Below are positions 1 through 7,641 of a stretch of 41,822 nucleotides of DNA, one piece after another. How positions within the stretch are numbered: the stretch's first letter is position 1; each line of letters starts with the position of its first letter. This DNA comes from Isoptericola sp. QY 916. GTDB taxonomy: Bacteria > Actinomycetota > Actinomycetes > Actinomycetales > Cellulomonadaceae. The notes below the pieces were generated by a model. It was not told the DNA's origin and did not search any database. It was given only the letters and a program-made list of their open reading frames with translations. The translations under genes and the position numbers were made by a program. The stretch spans positions 1 to 41,822 of the forward strand of contig JADHZE010000008.1 in assembly GCA_026934365.1 (NCBI GenBank), given 5' to 3'.

Positions 1-87
1 GTGCGCGGCGGCCCGCGGCTCCCAGGCGTCGCGCGGCACGACGGCGTCGGCGGGGGCCGCCGGGTCGTCGAGGATGGGTGCGCGCAT
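1..87 (-). CDS. 5' end of an unidentified gene (partial, runs off the left edge)
   Basis: Only the first 29 codons are present, beginning MRAPILDDPAAPADAVVPRD and continuing with AWEPRAAAH. The ATG at 87-85 is supported by a TACCCT box six bases upstream on the minus strand, the same leaderless arrangement seen at many genes in this window. The frame is open to the edge. The segment has no diagnostic motif. The AWEPRAAAH stretch faintly recalls the N-terminus of actinobacterial 3-methyladenine glycosylase-like proteins, but that is a weak impression. It is divergent from the PhzF-like gene, with 55 bp between the two starts. Confidence 0.55.
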   Translation of the reverse strand, partial: MRAPILDDPAAPADAVVPRDAWEPRAAAH

Positions 88-93
88 CCCACC

Positions 94-99
94 AGGGTA
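94..99 (-). promoter_or_regulatory. -10 box of the left-edge gene (TACCCT)
   Basis: TACCCT on the minus strand is followed by six bases and then the ATG of the left-edge gene. This places the expected transcript start at or next to the start codon, so the mRNA is probably leaderless. Confidence 0.5.
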
Positions 100-129
100 C
101 GAGCGCGGCGAGCACGCCCCCGCCCGGAC

Positions 130-135
130 TAGCGT
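130..135 (+). promoter_or_regulatory. -10 box of the PhzF-like gene (TAGCGT)
   Basis: TAGCGT is followed by seven bases and the GTG start at 143. There is no Shine-Dalgarno sequence, so a leaderless mRNA is likely. It supports the GTG at 143 as the true start. Confidence 0.5.
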
Positions 136-142
136 GTGAGTC

Positions 143-997
143 GTGCCGCACACCTACGAGTTCCGCCAGGTCGACGTCTTCGCCACGGGCCCCCTCACCG
201 GCAACCCGGTGGCCGTGGTGCACGACGCCGACGACCTCGACGACGCGCAGATGGCCGCCTTCGCGCGGTGGACCAACCTGTCCGAGACCACGTTCCTGCT
301 GCGCCCCACCACGCCCGACGCCGACTACCGGCTGCGGATCTGGACGCCCGGCGGCGAGCTGCCGTTCGCCGGCCACCCCACGCTCGGCACCGCGCACGCG
401 TGGCTCGAGGCCGGCGGGGTGCCCCGCTCCGCGGAGCAGGTGGTCCAGGAGTGCGGCGTCGGGCTCGTCACCGTCCGGCGCGACACCGACGCCAGCGGCG
501 ACCGGCTCGCGTTCGCCGCGCCGCCCCTGCGGCGCTCCGGCCCGGTGGCGCCGGAGGACCTCGCGCAGCTCGCGCGCGGCCTGCGCGTGAGCGTGGCGGA
601 CATCGAGGACGCGGCGTGGGTCGACAACGGCCCCGGCTGGGTCGCGGCCCGCCTGCGCGACGCCGCGGCAGTGCTCGCCGTCGAGCCGGACCTCGCAGCG
701 TTCGGCGGCCTGAAGATCGGCGTCGTCGGCACCTACGCGCCGGGGGAGTCGGACGCCGCCGTCGAGGTGCGCGCCTTCGTCCCCGACATCGGCGTCGCGG
801 AGGACCCGGTCACCGGCAGCCTCAACGCCGGGCTGGGGCAGTGGCTGGCGGGCGGCCTGCTGCCCGCGTCGTACGTCGCCTCGCAGGGCACCGCCCTCGG
901 TCGCCGCGGGCGCGTGCTCGTGCGCCGCGACGCCGCCGGCGAGGTGTGGGTCGGGGGCGCGGCCGTCACGACGATCGCGGGCACCGTGACGCTCTGA
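143..997 (+). CDS. PhzF family isomerase/epimerase
   Basis: This 284-residue protein has the length and landmarks of the PhzF family, whose fold resembles diaminopimelate epimerase. The N-terminal strand EFRQVDVFATGPLTGNPVAV is typical. NLSETTF carries the conserved catalytic glutamate at about residue 48. GHPTLG lies at 77-82 and the second-half signature DPVTGSLNAGLG near 220-231. Characterised members isomerise trans-2,3-dihydro-3-hydroxyanthranilate in phenazine synthesis, but most relatives have unknown substrates and no phenazine genes are near, so the substrate is open. The GTG start sits seven bases behind a TAGCGT box with no ribosome-binding site. It converges with the fructosamine-kinase-like gene. 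Confidence 0.9.
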   Translation: MPHTYEFRQVDVFATGPLTGNPVAVVHDADDLDDAQMAAFARWTNLSETTFLLRPTTPDADYRLRIWTPGGELPFAGHPTLGTAHAWLEAGGVPRSAEQVVQECGVGLVTVRRDTDASGDRLAFAAPPLRRSGPVAPEDLAQLARGLRVSVADIEDAAWVDNGPGWVAARLRDAAAVLAVEPDLAAFGGLKIGVVGTYAPGESDAAVEVRAFVPDIGVAEDPVTGSLNAGLGQWLAGGLLPASYVASQGTALGRRGRVLVRRDAAGEVWVGGAAVTTIAGTVTL

Positions 998-1016
998 GGT
1001 CGGAGCGGCCGGCGCG

Positions 1017-1895
1017 TCAGACCCGGCGGAACGGGGCGAGCGTGGCCCGCACCTGCTCGGCGGCGCCCCAGTCGTCGTCGAACTGCGCGACGACGGCGAG
1101 GTGCTGGCGCAGCTGCAGGATCGGCATGCGGTCGCGCCACCCGCGATGGAGGCCGGTGAGCTCGGCGTAGAGATCGAAGAACCCGCGGGACTCGGGCGGC
1201 GGCGCCGTCGTCCAGAGGTGGGCCAGGTCGACCTCGGCCCACGTGTAGGACACGGCGGGGTCGATCAGCGCGGGCCGCCCGTCGGCGGTCGCGAGGACGT
1301 TCTGCGCCCACAGGTCGCCGTGCGTCAGGCACGCGGGGCGGTCCGGGAGCAGCTCGGGGAGCCGGGCGCACAGGTGCTCCAGGGCCGTCCGGTCCGCGGT
1401 ACCCAGGGCGGCGTCGACCCGTGGCTCGCCCAGCCACCGCAGCAGGCGGCTCCGCGCGAAGAAGGCGAACCCGTCGTCCTCCCAGGTGTTGTCCTGCCGG
1501 CGGCGGCCCAGCCAGTTGTCCCGGTGCCAGCCGAAGCGGTCGTGGGTCGTGGCGTGCAGCTCGGCGAGCGCGTGCGCGAGCCGCTCCCAGAACGCTTCGT
1601 CCCGGGGGCGTGGGTACAGCACCTCGAGGACGAGCAGGCCCGGGTCGGCGAGGATCACCGCCGGCGTGACGACGCCGCCGAGCTCCCGCAGCGCCGTCAG
1701 GCCCTCGGCCTCGGCGGCGAAGGCGTCGTCGGACGGGGCCTCCTCGAACCCTTTGACGAACACCGCGGTGCCGTCGGCACGCCGGGCAAGGCCCGCGGTC
1801 GCGGCGAGGCCTCCGGTCGCCGGCTCGACGGAGACGACGTCGACGAGTCCGGAGTCGTCGAGGCGGCGCCTCAGCAGCGCCATCGCGTCGGTCAT
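1017..1895 (-). CDS. Fructosamine kinase (FN3K) family protein
   Basis: The protein has 292 residues and a protein-kinase-like fold of the FN3K/aminoglycoside phosphotransferase type. HGDLWAQNVL (about residues 192-201) is the catalytic loop, and IDPAVSYTWAEVDLAHL supplies the metal-binding acidic region. The family-specific NWLGRRRQDNTWEDD lies upstream of them. FN3K enzymes phosphorylate ketosamines on glycated proteins or metabolites, which leads to deglycation, and a cytoplasmic repair role is likely here. I chose the ATG at 1895 because GGGAGGAG lies just upstream of it. A 9-codon longer start at 1922 would place that ribosome site inside the gene. Aminoglycoside phosphorylation is less likely given the QDNTW signature. 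Confidence 0.88.
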   Translation of the reverse strand: MTDAMALLRRRLDDSGLVDVVSVEPATGGLAATAGLARRADGTAVFVKGFEEAPSDDAFAAEAEGLTALRELGGVVTPAVILADPGLLVLEVLYPRPRDEAFWERLAHALAELHATTHDRFGWHRDNWLGRRRQDNTWEDDGFAFFARSRLLRWLGEPRVDAALGTADRTALEHLCARLPELLPDRPACLTHGDLWAQNVLATADGRPALIDPAVSYTWAEVDLAHLWTTAPPPESRGFFDLYAELTGLHRGWRDRMPILQLRQHLAVVAQFDDDWGAAEQVRATLAPFRRV

Positions 1896-1997
1896 GGTCG
1901 GCTCCTCCCGTGGTGCCCGCATCCTGGCAGATCGGGCTAGGAGGCGGCGAGGGGATTCATCGCCGGCGGTGCCGGCGCCGCCCGCCGCTCGGGAGGC

Positions 1998-2942
1998 TCA
2001 GCGGACGTGGAACGCGGCCCGGTATGCCGCGGGAGTGACCCCGACGCTGCGGTGGAAGTGTCGCCGGAGCGTGGCCGCAGTGCCGAGGCCTGAGCCGGCC
2101 GCGACCTGCTCGATCGACGCGTCGGTGCGTTCGAGGAGCTCCTGCGCTCGCGTGACCCGCTGCCGGTGCAGCCAGTCGAGCGGCCCGGACCCGACCTCGG
2201 CCTGCATGCGGCGGGCGAGCTGTCGGGTGCTGAGCCCGGCGTGCGCGGCGAGGTCGCGCACGGTCAGCGGCCGGTCGACCCGGGCGCGAGCCCATTCCAG
2301 CGTCGGGGCGAGCCCGGAGCCGGTGCGTGGGGAGGCCGGCGTCGCGACGAACTGGGCCTGGCCGCCGCTCCGGTGCGACGGGACGACCAGTCGCCGGGCG
2401 ACGCCGTTGGCGGCCGCCGCGCCGAGGTCGCGGCGCACGAGGTGAAGGGCCAGATCGAGCGCGGCGGTCTTGCCGGCCGACGTGAGGACGTCGCCGTCGT
2501 CGACGTACAGGACGTCGGCGCGCACCCGGACCCGGGGGTAGCGGCGGGCGAGGTCGTCGGCGTGCATCCAGTGCGTGGCCGCTTCCCGGCCGTCGAGCAG
2601 ACCGGCGGCCGCGAGGACGAAGGCGCCCGTGCACAGGGCGGCGATCGTGGCGCCGCCTCGGTGCGCGGTCCGGAGCGCGTCGAGCAGGAGCGGGTCCGGT
2701 GCGGCGCCGGGGTCGTCGGTCGACGTCACGACGACACGGTCTACCCGGGACAGCTCGGTGTACGGGGCGGTCCGCGCGCCCGGCAGCCACGGGTGGGGCT
2801 CGCCGTCCGGCGTGCAGACCACGAAGTCGTACCACGTGCCGGCAGGGGAGAGCTCGGCGCGGTCGACGCCGAGGACCTCCGCGGCGATCGCCGTCTCGTA
2901 CAGCATGCCGGTGTCGTGCATGACGAGAGCGAGGCGCGGCAT
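1998..2942 (-). CDS. GlxA family AraC-type transcriptional regulator
   Basis: The product has 314 residues. An N-terminal DJ-1/PfpI-like domain (about 1-170) includes AALCTGAFVLAAAGLLDGR with a nucleophile-elbow-type cysteine near residue 104. A C-terminal AraC double helix-turn-helix follows (RPLTVRDLAAHAGLSTRQLARR, then ASIEQVAAGSGLGTAATLRR). This is the FtrA/GlxA architecture, in which the first domain senses a small ligand instead of acting as a protease. The start at 2942 is favoured over upstream ATGs at 2963 and 3014 because TACAGT stands seven bases before it and the longest form would overlap the divergent gene. It may regulate the divergent reductase at 3013. The ligand is unknown. 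Confidence 0.88.
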   Translation of the reverse strand: MPRLALVMHDTGMLYETAIAAEVLGVDRAELSPAGTWYDFVVCTPDGEPHPWLPGARTAPYTELSRVDRVVVTSTDDPGAAPDPLLLDALRTAHRGGATIAALCTGAFVLAAAGLLDGREAATHWMHADDLARRYPRVRVRADVLYVDDGDVLTSAGKTAALDLALHLVRRDLGAAAANGVARRLVVPSHRSGGQAQFVATPASPRTGSGLAPTLEWARARVDRPLTVRDLAAHAGLSTRQLARRMQAEVGSGPLDWLHRQRVTRAQELLERTDASIEQVAAGSGLGTAATLRRHFHRSVGVTPAAYRAAFHVR

Positions 2943-2949
2943 GTCCGAA

Positions 2950-2955
2950 ACTGTA
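2950..2955 (-). promoter_or_regulatory. -10 box of the GlxA-type regulator (TACAGT)
   Basis: TACAGT reads toward the regulator and is followed by seven bases and the ATG at 2942. It decides the start among three in-frame ATGs and indicates a leaderless transcript. Confidence 0.5.
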
Positions 2956-3000
2956 CGCACCATGTCGTTCAAGACGCTCGTCGCGCGACGGTGCGGTGAG

Positions 3001-3006
3001 CAGGAT
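3001..3006 (+). promoter_or_regulatory. Possible -10 box of the reductase gene (CAGGAT)
   Basis: CAGGAT lies six bases before the ATG at 3013. It is a C-initial variant of the TAnnnT boxes seen elsewhere. The AGGA within it could instead act as a ribosome-binding site, so the assignment is uncertain. Confidence 0.3.
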
Positions 3007-3012
3007 CGAACC

Positions 3013-4071
3013 ATGCAGACACCAGAGGCAGTGATGGTCTACGGGGCCGGCGGGCACACGGGCGGCTTCGTCGTCGACGAGCTGGTCCGGCGAGGGCTGG
3101 CGCCCGTGCTCGCCGGCCGCGACGCCGAGCGCCTCGCGGGCGTCGCCTCGCGGTACCCGGGCCTCGACGTCCGGGCGGCGAGGGTGGACGACTCCACCGC
3201 GCTGCGCGCCGCCCTGGATGGCGTCGCGGTGGTGGTGAACTGCGCCGGCCCGTTCCTCGACACCGCGCGGCCGCTGGCGGGCGCCGCAATCGCGGCCGGG
3301 GCGCACTACCTCGACGTCACCGCCGAGCAGCCGGCGGTGCAGCAGCTCTACGAGGAGCTCGACGCGCCCGCCCGCGCCGCCGGGGTCGCCGTCGTCCCCG
3401 CCATGGCGTTCTACGGCGGTCTCGCCGACCTGCTCGTCACCGCTGCCCTGGACGGGGAGCGGGACGCCGACGCCGTCGAGGTCGCCGTCGGGCTCGACCA
3501 CTGGTGGCCCACGGCCGGCACCCGTGTCACGGGGGAGCGGAACACCGCGACACGGGTGGTCGTCCGCGGAGGTCGCCTCGTGCCCCTCGCCGACCCCGCG
3601 CCGACGGGCCGGTGGCCGTTCCCGGCGCCGCTGGGCGAGCAGCCCGTGGTCCGGCTGCCGTTCTCGGAGGTGCTCACCCTCACGCGCCACCTCGCCGTCG
3701 GGGAGCTCACCTCGTACCTGACGTCAGGGCCGCTCGAGGAGCTCCGCGACGAGCGGACGCCGCCCCCGGCCGGCGGGGAGCGGTCGCCGCAGCGGTTCGT
3801 CGTCGACGTCGCCGTGCGGCGCGGCCCGACCATCAGCCGGCTGGCCGTGGCAGGCCAGGACATCTACGCCGTGTCCGCCCCGATCCTCGCGGAGGGGGTC
3901 GTCCGGCTCCTGGACGGGCGGCACCGGGGCGCGGGCGCCCTCGCCCCGGCCGAGGCCTTCGACGCCGCGGACGTCCTCGCGGCCCTGGAGGCGCATCCCG
4001 CCGGGCTCACGACGGCCGTTCCTGCAGACCTCCCAGCTGACCTGTCGGCGGACCTGCGGCACGGTCGCTGA
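3013..4071 (+). CDS. Saccharopine dehydrogenase-like NAD(P)-binding reductase
   Basis: The protein has 352 residues. The N-terminus is a Rossmann fold, VMVYGAGGHTGGFVVDELVR (about 7-26), followed by VVVNCAGPFLD and AAIAAGAHYLDVTAEQP. This is the pattern of the saccharopine dehydrogenase NADP-binding superfamily, including trans-acting enoyl reductase and MCR-like membrane-associated relatives. No substrate can be deduced. I chose the ATG at 3013 because everything upstream in this frame lies antisense to the divergent GlxA regulator. The 70-bp gap between the two genes is the natural control region for both. The 3' end overlaps the convergent membrane-protein gene by 65 bp. Confidence 0.82.
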   Translation: MQTPEAVMVYGAGGHTGGFVVDELVRRGLAPVLAGRDAERLAGVASRYPGLDVRAARVDDSTALRAALDGVAVVVNCAGPFLDTARPLAGAAIAAGAHYLDVTAEQPAVQQLYEELDAPARAAGVAVVPAMAFYGGLADLLVTAALDGERDADAVEVAVGLDHWWPTAGTRVTGERNTATRVVVRGGRLVPLADPAPTGRWPFPAPLGEQPVVRLPFSEVLTLTRHLAVGELTSYLTSGPLEELRDERTPPPAGGERSPQRFVVDVAVRRGPTISRLAVAGQDIYAVSAPILAEGVVRLLDGRHRGAGALAPAEAFDAADVLAALEAHPAGLTTAVPADLPADLSADLRHGR

Positions 4072-5221
4072 CGGCGCCGACCAGGCGTTCGAGGGGGCCC
4101 CGGCCGAGCAGGAACCGCCACGCCGTCGCCGCGGCGAGGGTGACCAGCACCATCACGAGCAGCGGGCCGTTGGTGGTGGACCCCAGCAGGTCCCAGTGCC
4201 AGATGGCGACGATCTGCAGCGAGTACACGGTCAGCGCCATCGACCCGACCGCGGCGAGCGGGGCCAGCACCCACCGCCCGACCCGGCCGACGTACAGGCA
4301 CAGGCCCACGACCGCCGCCGCGAACCCGCCCGACGCGAGCACCTCGATCGTCGTGTCGTCGTGCGGGCCGTCGAGGAAGAGCCCCGCGACGCCGGGCCAC
4401 GGGGCGCCCCAGGCGAACGGCGCGCCGTCGACGGACTGCCGTGCCATGACCTGGGAGGTCAGCACGACCTCCTCCCCGCCGGCGGCGCCCACCACCGCGC
4501 CGGAGAGGAACGAGAACGCGCCCCACGCGGCCAGCCCGCCCAGCAGGAGCCCGCGGCGCAGCCGCGGCGAGCGCAGGTCGCAGCGCCCGATCGCCATGCC
4601 CGCGAGCACGTACGCCATCCAGACGATCGCCGGGTAGTGGCCGGTGAGCACGAAGTCCGTGACGGCGCCGGAACCGTCGTGCGGCAGCCGCAGCCCGGCC
4701 CGCAGCAGCGCCTCCGGCCCCCAGTACGCGAGCAGCGGCCCCACCAGGGCGACCGCCGCGGCGAGCGCGAGGAGGCGCGGGGGCCGCCAGCGCAGGAACG
4801 GCAGCGCGAGCGCGAAGTAGCAGGCGTAGAAGCCCAGGATGAGGGCGACGCGCGTGCCGAGGAGGTCGAGCAGCGCGACGACCACCAGCAGCAGCGCGGC
4901 GCGCACGAGCAGGCGGAGGCGAGCCCGTCGCAGCGGGTCGCCGTCGAGAAGGTGTGGCCCCCCGGTGACGATCGCGACGGAGACGCCCGCCACCAGCGCG
5001 AACAGGATCGAGGAGTGGCCGTGGGAGAGGTCGAGCAGCCACCAGGCGGGTCCGGCGTCGGGCGTCGTCACTCCCACGTGGGCGGTGAACATGCCCAGGA
5101 CGGCGATCCCGCGGGCGACGTCGACGCCCGGGACGCGCCCCGGGCCGCCGGCGAGACGGCGCGTGCCGGCGCGCAGCCCGGCACGAAGACGGGAGGTCGG
5201 CGCGCCGGTGGCCGCGGTCAT
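4007..5221 (-). CDS. Multi-pass membrane protein, DUF418 / heparan-acetyltransferase-like
   Basis: This 404-residue integral membrane protein has about ten hydrophobic segments. After a basic N-terminus comes RVPGVDVARGIAVLGMFTAH (about 29-48), the hallmark of DUF1624/DUF418 and related membrane acyltransferase-like proteins. SHGHSSILFALVAGVSVAI follows, and the C-terminal region has MALTVYSLQIVAIWHW. Relatives transfer acetyl groups across membranes or have unknown roles, so a specific function is not claimed. The ATG at 5221 follows a CATCAT box by six bases. The last 65 bp overlap the convergent reductase gene, so the two mRNAs are complementary at their 3' ends. Confidence 0.78.
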   Translation of the reverse strand: MTAATGAPTSRLRAGLRAGTRRLAGGPGRVPGVDVARGIAVLGMFTAHVGVTTPDAGPAWWLLDLSHGHSSILFALVAGVSVAIVTGGPHLLDGDPLRRARLRLLVRAALLLVVVALLDLLGTRVALILGFYACYFALALPFLRWRPPRLLALAAAVALVGPLLAYWGPEALLRAGLRLPHDGSGAVTDFVLTGHYPAIVWMAYVLAGMAIGRCDLRSPRLRRGLLLGGLAAWGAFSFLSGAVVGAAGGEEVVLTSQVMARQSVDGAPFAWGAPWPGVAGLFLDGPHDDTTIEVLASGGFAAAVVGLCLYVGRVGRWVLAPLAAVGSMALTVYSLQIVAIWHWDLLGSTTNGPLLVMVLVTLAAATAWRFLLGRGPLERLVGAVSDRAAGPPTGQLGGLQERPS

Positions 5222-5227
5222 GGCGTG

Positions 5228-5233
5228 ATGATG
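5228..5233 (-). promoter_or_regulatory. Possible -10 box of the membrane-protein gene (CATCAT)
   Basis: CATCAT lies six bases before the ATG at 5221, a weaker form of the leaderless promoter pattern used by its neighbours. No ribosome-binding site is seen. Confidence 0.3.
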
Positions 5234-5300
5234 CCACCGGCGGGTGGTGCGCGTCGTCCCGGTGCGTGAGAACGCCACGGCTTGCAGGCCGCGCGGTCAC

Positions 5301-5306
5301 TACGGT
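5301..5306 (+). promoter_or_regulatory. -10 box of the methyltransferase gene (TACGGT)
   Basis: TACGGT is followed by GGGAGC and the ATG at 5313. The GGGAG could serve as a very close ribosome site, but the spacing fits a leaderless transcript better. Confidence 0.45.
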
Positions 5307-5312
5307 GGGAGC

Positions 5313-6224
5313 ATGAGTGACCTCAGCGCGGAGCCCGCACCCCAGGGCGACCCCGAACCCGCCGGTGCCGACCTCAACGACGCGATCGAGGCACCCAGCA
5401 CCCACCACACGGTGCCCAGCAAGGAGTCCGAGTCGTACACGCACGGGCACCACGAGTCCGTGCTGCGCTCGCACCGCAGCCGCACGGCCCAGAACTCGGC
5501 CGGCTTCCTGGTGCCGCACCTGCGCGACGACATGTCCCTGCTCGACGTCGGCTGCGGCCCTGGCACGGTGACCACCGACTTCGCCCGGATCCTCGCCGGC
5601 GGCGAGGTCGTGGGCGTCGACGCCAGCCCCAAGGTGCTCGAGGCGGCGCGCGAGCACGCCGCGGCCCTCGGGTACGGCAACGTCCGCTTCCAGCAGGCGA
5701 ACGCCTACGAGCTGCCGTTCGAGGACGACTCCTTCGACGTCGTGTACGCGCACCAGCTGCTGCAGCACCTGTCCGACCCGGTCGCCGCGCTGCGCGAGAT
5801 GAAGCGCGTCGCGAAGCCGGGCGGGATGGTCGCGGTGCGCGACGCCGACTACGCGGGCATGGCCTGGTACCCCGAGACCCCGGGCCTGACGGAGTGGAAC
5901 GAGCTGTACCACGAGGTCACGCACGCCTACGGGTTCGAGCCGGACGCCGGCCGCCGCCTCATGTCGTGGGTGCAGGAGGCGGGGCTGGAGGGCATCGTGC
6001 CCTCCGCGTCGTCGTGGTGCTACGCCACCCCGACCGACCGGCAGTGGTGGGGCGAGCTGTGGGCCGAGCGCTGCGTGGAGTCCAACTTCGCGGTGCAGGC
6101 CAAGGAGTCGGGCCTGGCCGACGACGTCGCGCTCGAGCAGATCGCGCAGGACTGGCAGGCGTGGGCGCAGGCGCCCGACGGCTGGTTCGCCATCCTGCAC
6201 GGCGAGGTGCTCGCCCGCGCCTGA
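5313..6224 (+). CDS. Class I SAM-dependent methyltransferase
   Basis: The product has 303 residues. The SAM-binding motif I is LLDVGCGPGTVTTDF (about 76-90), with motif II VVGVDASPKVLEAAR and the acidic NAYELPFEDDSFDVVYAHQL further on. This is the Methyltransf_11/UbiE pattern. The first 45 residues are polar and probably disordered. The C-terminal third (WWGELWAERCVESNFAVQAK) is typical of actinobacterial UbiE-like proteins that act on small molecules. The substrate is unknown. A TACGGT box six bases upstream supports the ATG at 5313. Confidence 0.88.
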   Translation: MSDLSAEPAPQGDPEPAGADLNDAIEAPSTHHTVPSKESESYTHGHHESVLRSHRSRTAQNSAGFLVPHLRDDMSLLDVGCGPGTVTTDFARILAGGEVVGVDASPKVLEAAREHAAALGYGNVRFQQANAYELPFEDDSFDVVYAHQLLQHLSDPVAALREMKRVAKPGGMVAVRDADYAGMAWYPETPGLTEWNELYHEVTHAYGFEPDAGRRLMSWVQEAGLEGIVPSASSWCYATPTDRQWWGELWAERCVESNFAVQAKESGLADDVALEQIAQDWQAWAQAPDGWFAILHGEVLARA

Positions 6225-6259
6225 CGGTGCGGCTGACGCTGCCGCGCACGCGCCCCGCG

Positions 6260-6265
6260 TAACCT
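6260..6265 (+). promoter_or_regulatory. -10 box of the FAH-family gene (TAACCT)
   Basis: TAACCT is followed by six bases and the GTG at 6272. The identical hexamer and spacing precede lacI2 at 34712. No Shine-Dalgarno sequence is present. Confidence 0.5.
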
Positions 6266-6271
6266 GGGCGC

Positions 6272-7054
6272 GTGCGCATCGCGAGATTCACCACCGGAGA
6301 CGACCCCCGCTTCGCCCTCGTCCAGCAGGAGGGCGACAAGACGTTCCTCGCCGTCCTCGGCGGCGACCCGCTCTACATGCCGGCGATGCCGACGGGGGAG
6401 CGGATCGAGCTGGGCGACGGCGTCCGGCTGCTCGCCCCGGTGATCCCGCGCTCCAAGGTGGTCGCCGTCGGCAAGAACTACGCCGACCACGCCAAGGAGA
6501 TGGGCGGCGAGGTGCCGGCCACGCCGCTGCTGTTCTTCAAGCCCAACACCGCCGTCGTCGGGCCCGACGACCCGGTGGTGCTGCCCGAGTTCACGCGCGA
6601 GGTCAGCTACGAGGCCGAGCTCGCCGTCGTCATCTCGAAGGTGTGCAAGGACGTCGAGCCGGAGAACGTGCGCTCCTACGTGCTCGGCTACACCGTCGCC
6701 AACGACGTCACCGCCCGCGACGCGCAGCGCACCGACGGCCAGTGGGCGCGAGCCAAGGGCTTCGACACCTCCTGCCCGCTCGGCCCGTGGATCGACACGG
6801 ACCTGAACCCCGAGGACGTCGCCGTGCGGTCCCGCGTCAACGGCGAGCTCAAGCAGGACGGCCGTACCGCGGACATGGTCTTCGACGTGCCGTTCCTCGT
6901 GTCGTACATCAGCAAGGCGATGACCCTGCTGCCCGGGGACGTCATCCTCACCGGCACGCCGGCGGGGGTGGGCCGCATCGACCACGGCGACCGCGTGGAG
7001 TGCGAGGTCGAGGGCATCGGCGTCCTCGCCAACCCCGTGTTCCGGCGTGACTGA
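6272..7054 (+). CDS. Fumarylacetoacetate hydrolase (FAH) family protein
   Basis: This 260-residue enzyme contains the FAH fold landmarks. VVAVGKNYADHAKEMG (about 63-78) is followed by FFKPNTAVVGP. The metal-binding acidic residues are YEAE (E114 and E116) and ANDVTARD (D145), and GDVILTGTPAGVG lies near the C-terminus. The family hydrolyses or decarboxylates beta-dicarbonyl compounds such as fumarylpyruvate, acylpyruvates and oxaloacetate. A gene of this type next to gltX is a recurrent actinobacterial arrangement (Mycobacterium has one beside gltX and the leuCD region), which suggests a housekeeping acylpyruvase or oxaloacetate decarboxylase role. Its stop codon overlaps the NUDIX gene by 8 bp. 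Confidence 0.92.
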   Translation: MRIARFTTGDDPRFALVQQEGDKTFLAVLGGDPLYMPAMPTGERIELGDGVRLLAPVIPRSKVVAVGKNYADHAKEMGGEVPATPLLFFKPNTAVVGPDDPVVLPEFTREVSYEAELAVVISKVCKDVEPENVRSYVLGYTVANDVTARDAQRTDGQWARAKGFDTSCPLGPWIDTDLNPEDVAVRSRVNGELKQDGRTADMVFDVPFLVSYISKAMTLLPGDVILTGTPAGVGRIDHGDRVECEVEGIGVLANPVFRRD

Positions 7055-7595
7055 GGCGCCGCTGCGCGACGACGCACGGTCGGTGCTGCGGCGCATGCCC
7101 GCCGCCGACGCCGAGCAGTCCGCGCTGCGCGACCGGTTCGTCGCGCACCTCGACGCGCACCCCGACGGCGTGCTGCGCGCGTGCCGCCCGGACCACGTCA
7201 CCGCGTCCACGGTGGTGCTGTCGGGCGACGCCTCGCGCGTGCTGCTGACGCTGCACGCGAAGGCGGGCCGCTGGTTCCAGCTCGGCGGGCACGCCGAGCC
7301 CGGCGACGCCACGCTGGCCGCGGCTGCCCGCCGCGAGGCCGTCGAGGAGTCCGGGATGGAGGTCGACCTCGACCCGGTGCCCGTGCACCTCGACGAGCAC
7401 GCCGTGCCGTTCTGCGGGCCGGGCGGCGACGCGCACCACCTGGACGTGCGCTTCGTCGCCGTCGCGCCCGACGGCGCACGGCATGCCGTGAGCGACGAGT
7501 CGCTGGACGTGCGGTGGTGGCCCGTCGACGACCTGCCGAACCCGGACCTCGCCGAGCCGGTGGCGCTCGCTGTCGCACGGGTACGGGGCGCCTGA
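7047..7595 (+). CDS. NUDIX hydrolase
   Basis: The product has 182 residues. The Nudix box reads [20 protein letters not shown] followed by EESGM. It keeps the REAVEESG metal-binding core, while the upstream glutamate is replaced by a GD pair, as in many actinobacterial members. Nudix enzymes cleave nucleoside diphosphates linked to another moiety. The substrate cannot be read from sequence. Its GTG start overlaps the end of the FAH-family gene, so the two are cotranscribed and probably translationally coupled. It is the last gene before gltX, which has its own promoter. Confidence 0.88.
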   Translation: MTEAPLRDDARSVLRRMPAADAEQSALRDRFVAHLDAHPDGVLRACRPDHVTASTVVLSGDASRVLLTLHAKAGRWFQLGGHAEPGDATLAAAARREAVEESGMEVDLDPVPVHLDEHAVPFCGPGGDAHHLDVRFVAVAPDGARHAVSDESLDVRWWPVDDLPNPDLAEPVALAVARVRGA

Positions 7596-7628
7596 CACCG
7601 ACCGTCCGACGGCCCGCGGCGGGACAAC

Positions 7629-7634
7629 TACGCT
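7629..7634 (+). promoter_or_regulatory. -10 box of gltX (TACGCT)
   Basis: TACGCT is followed by seven bases and the GTG start of gltX. There is no Shine-Dalgarno sequence, so this essential gene is predicted to be leaderless. Confidence 0.5.
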
Positions 7635-7641
7635 GGACCTC

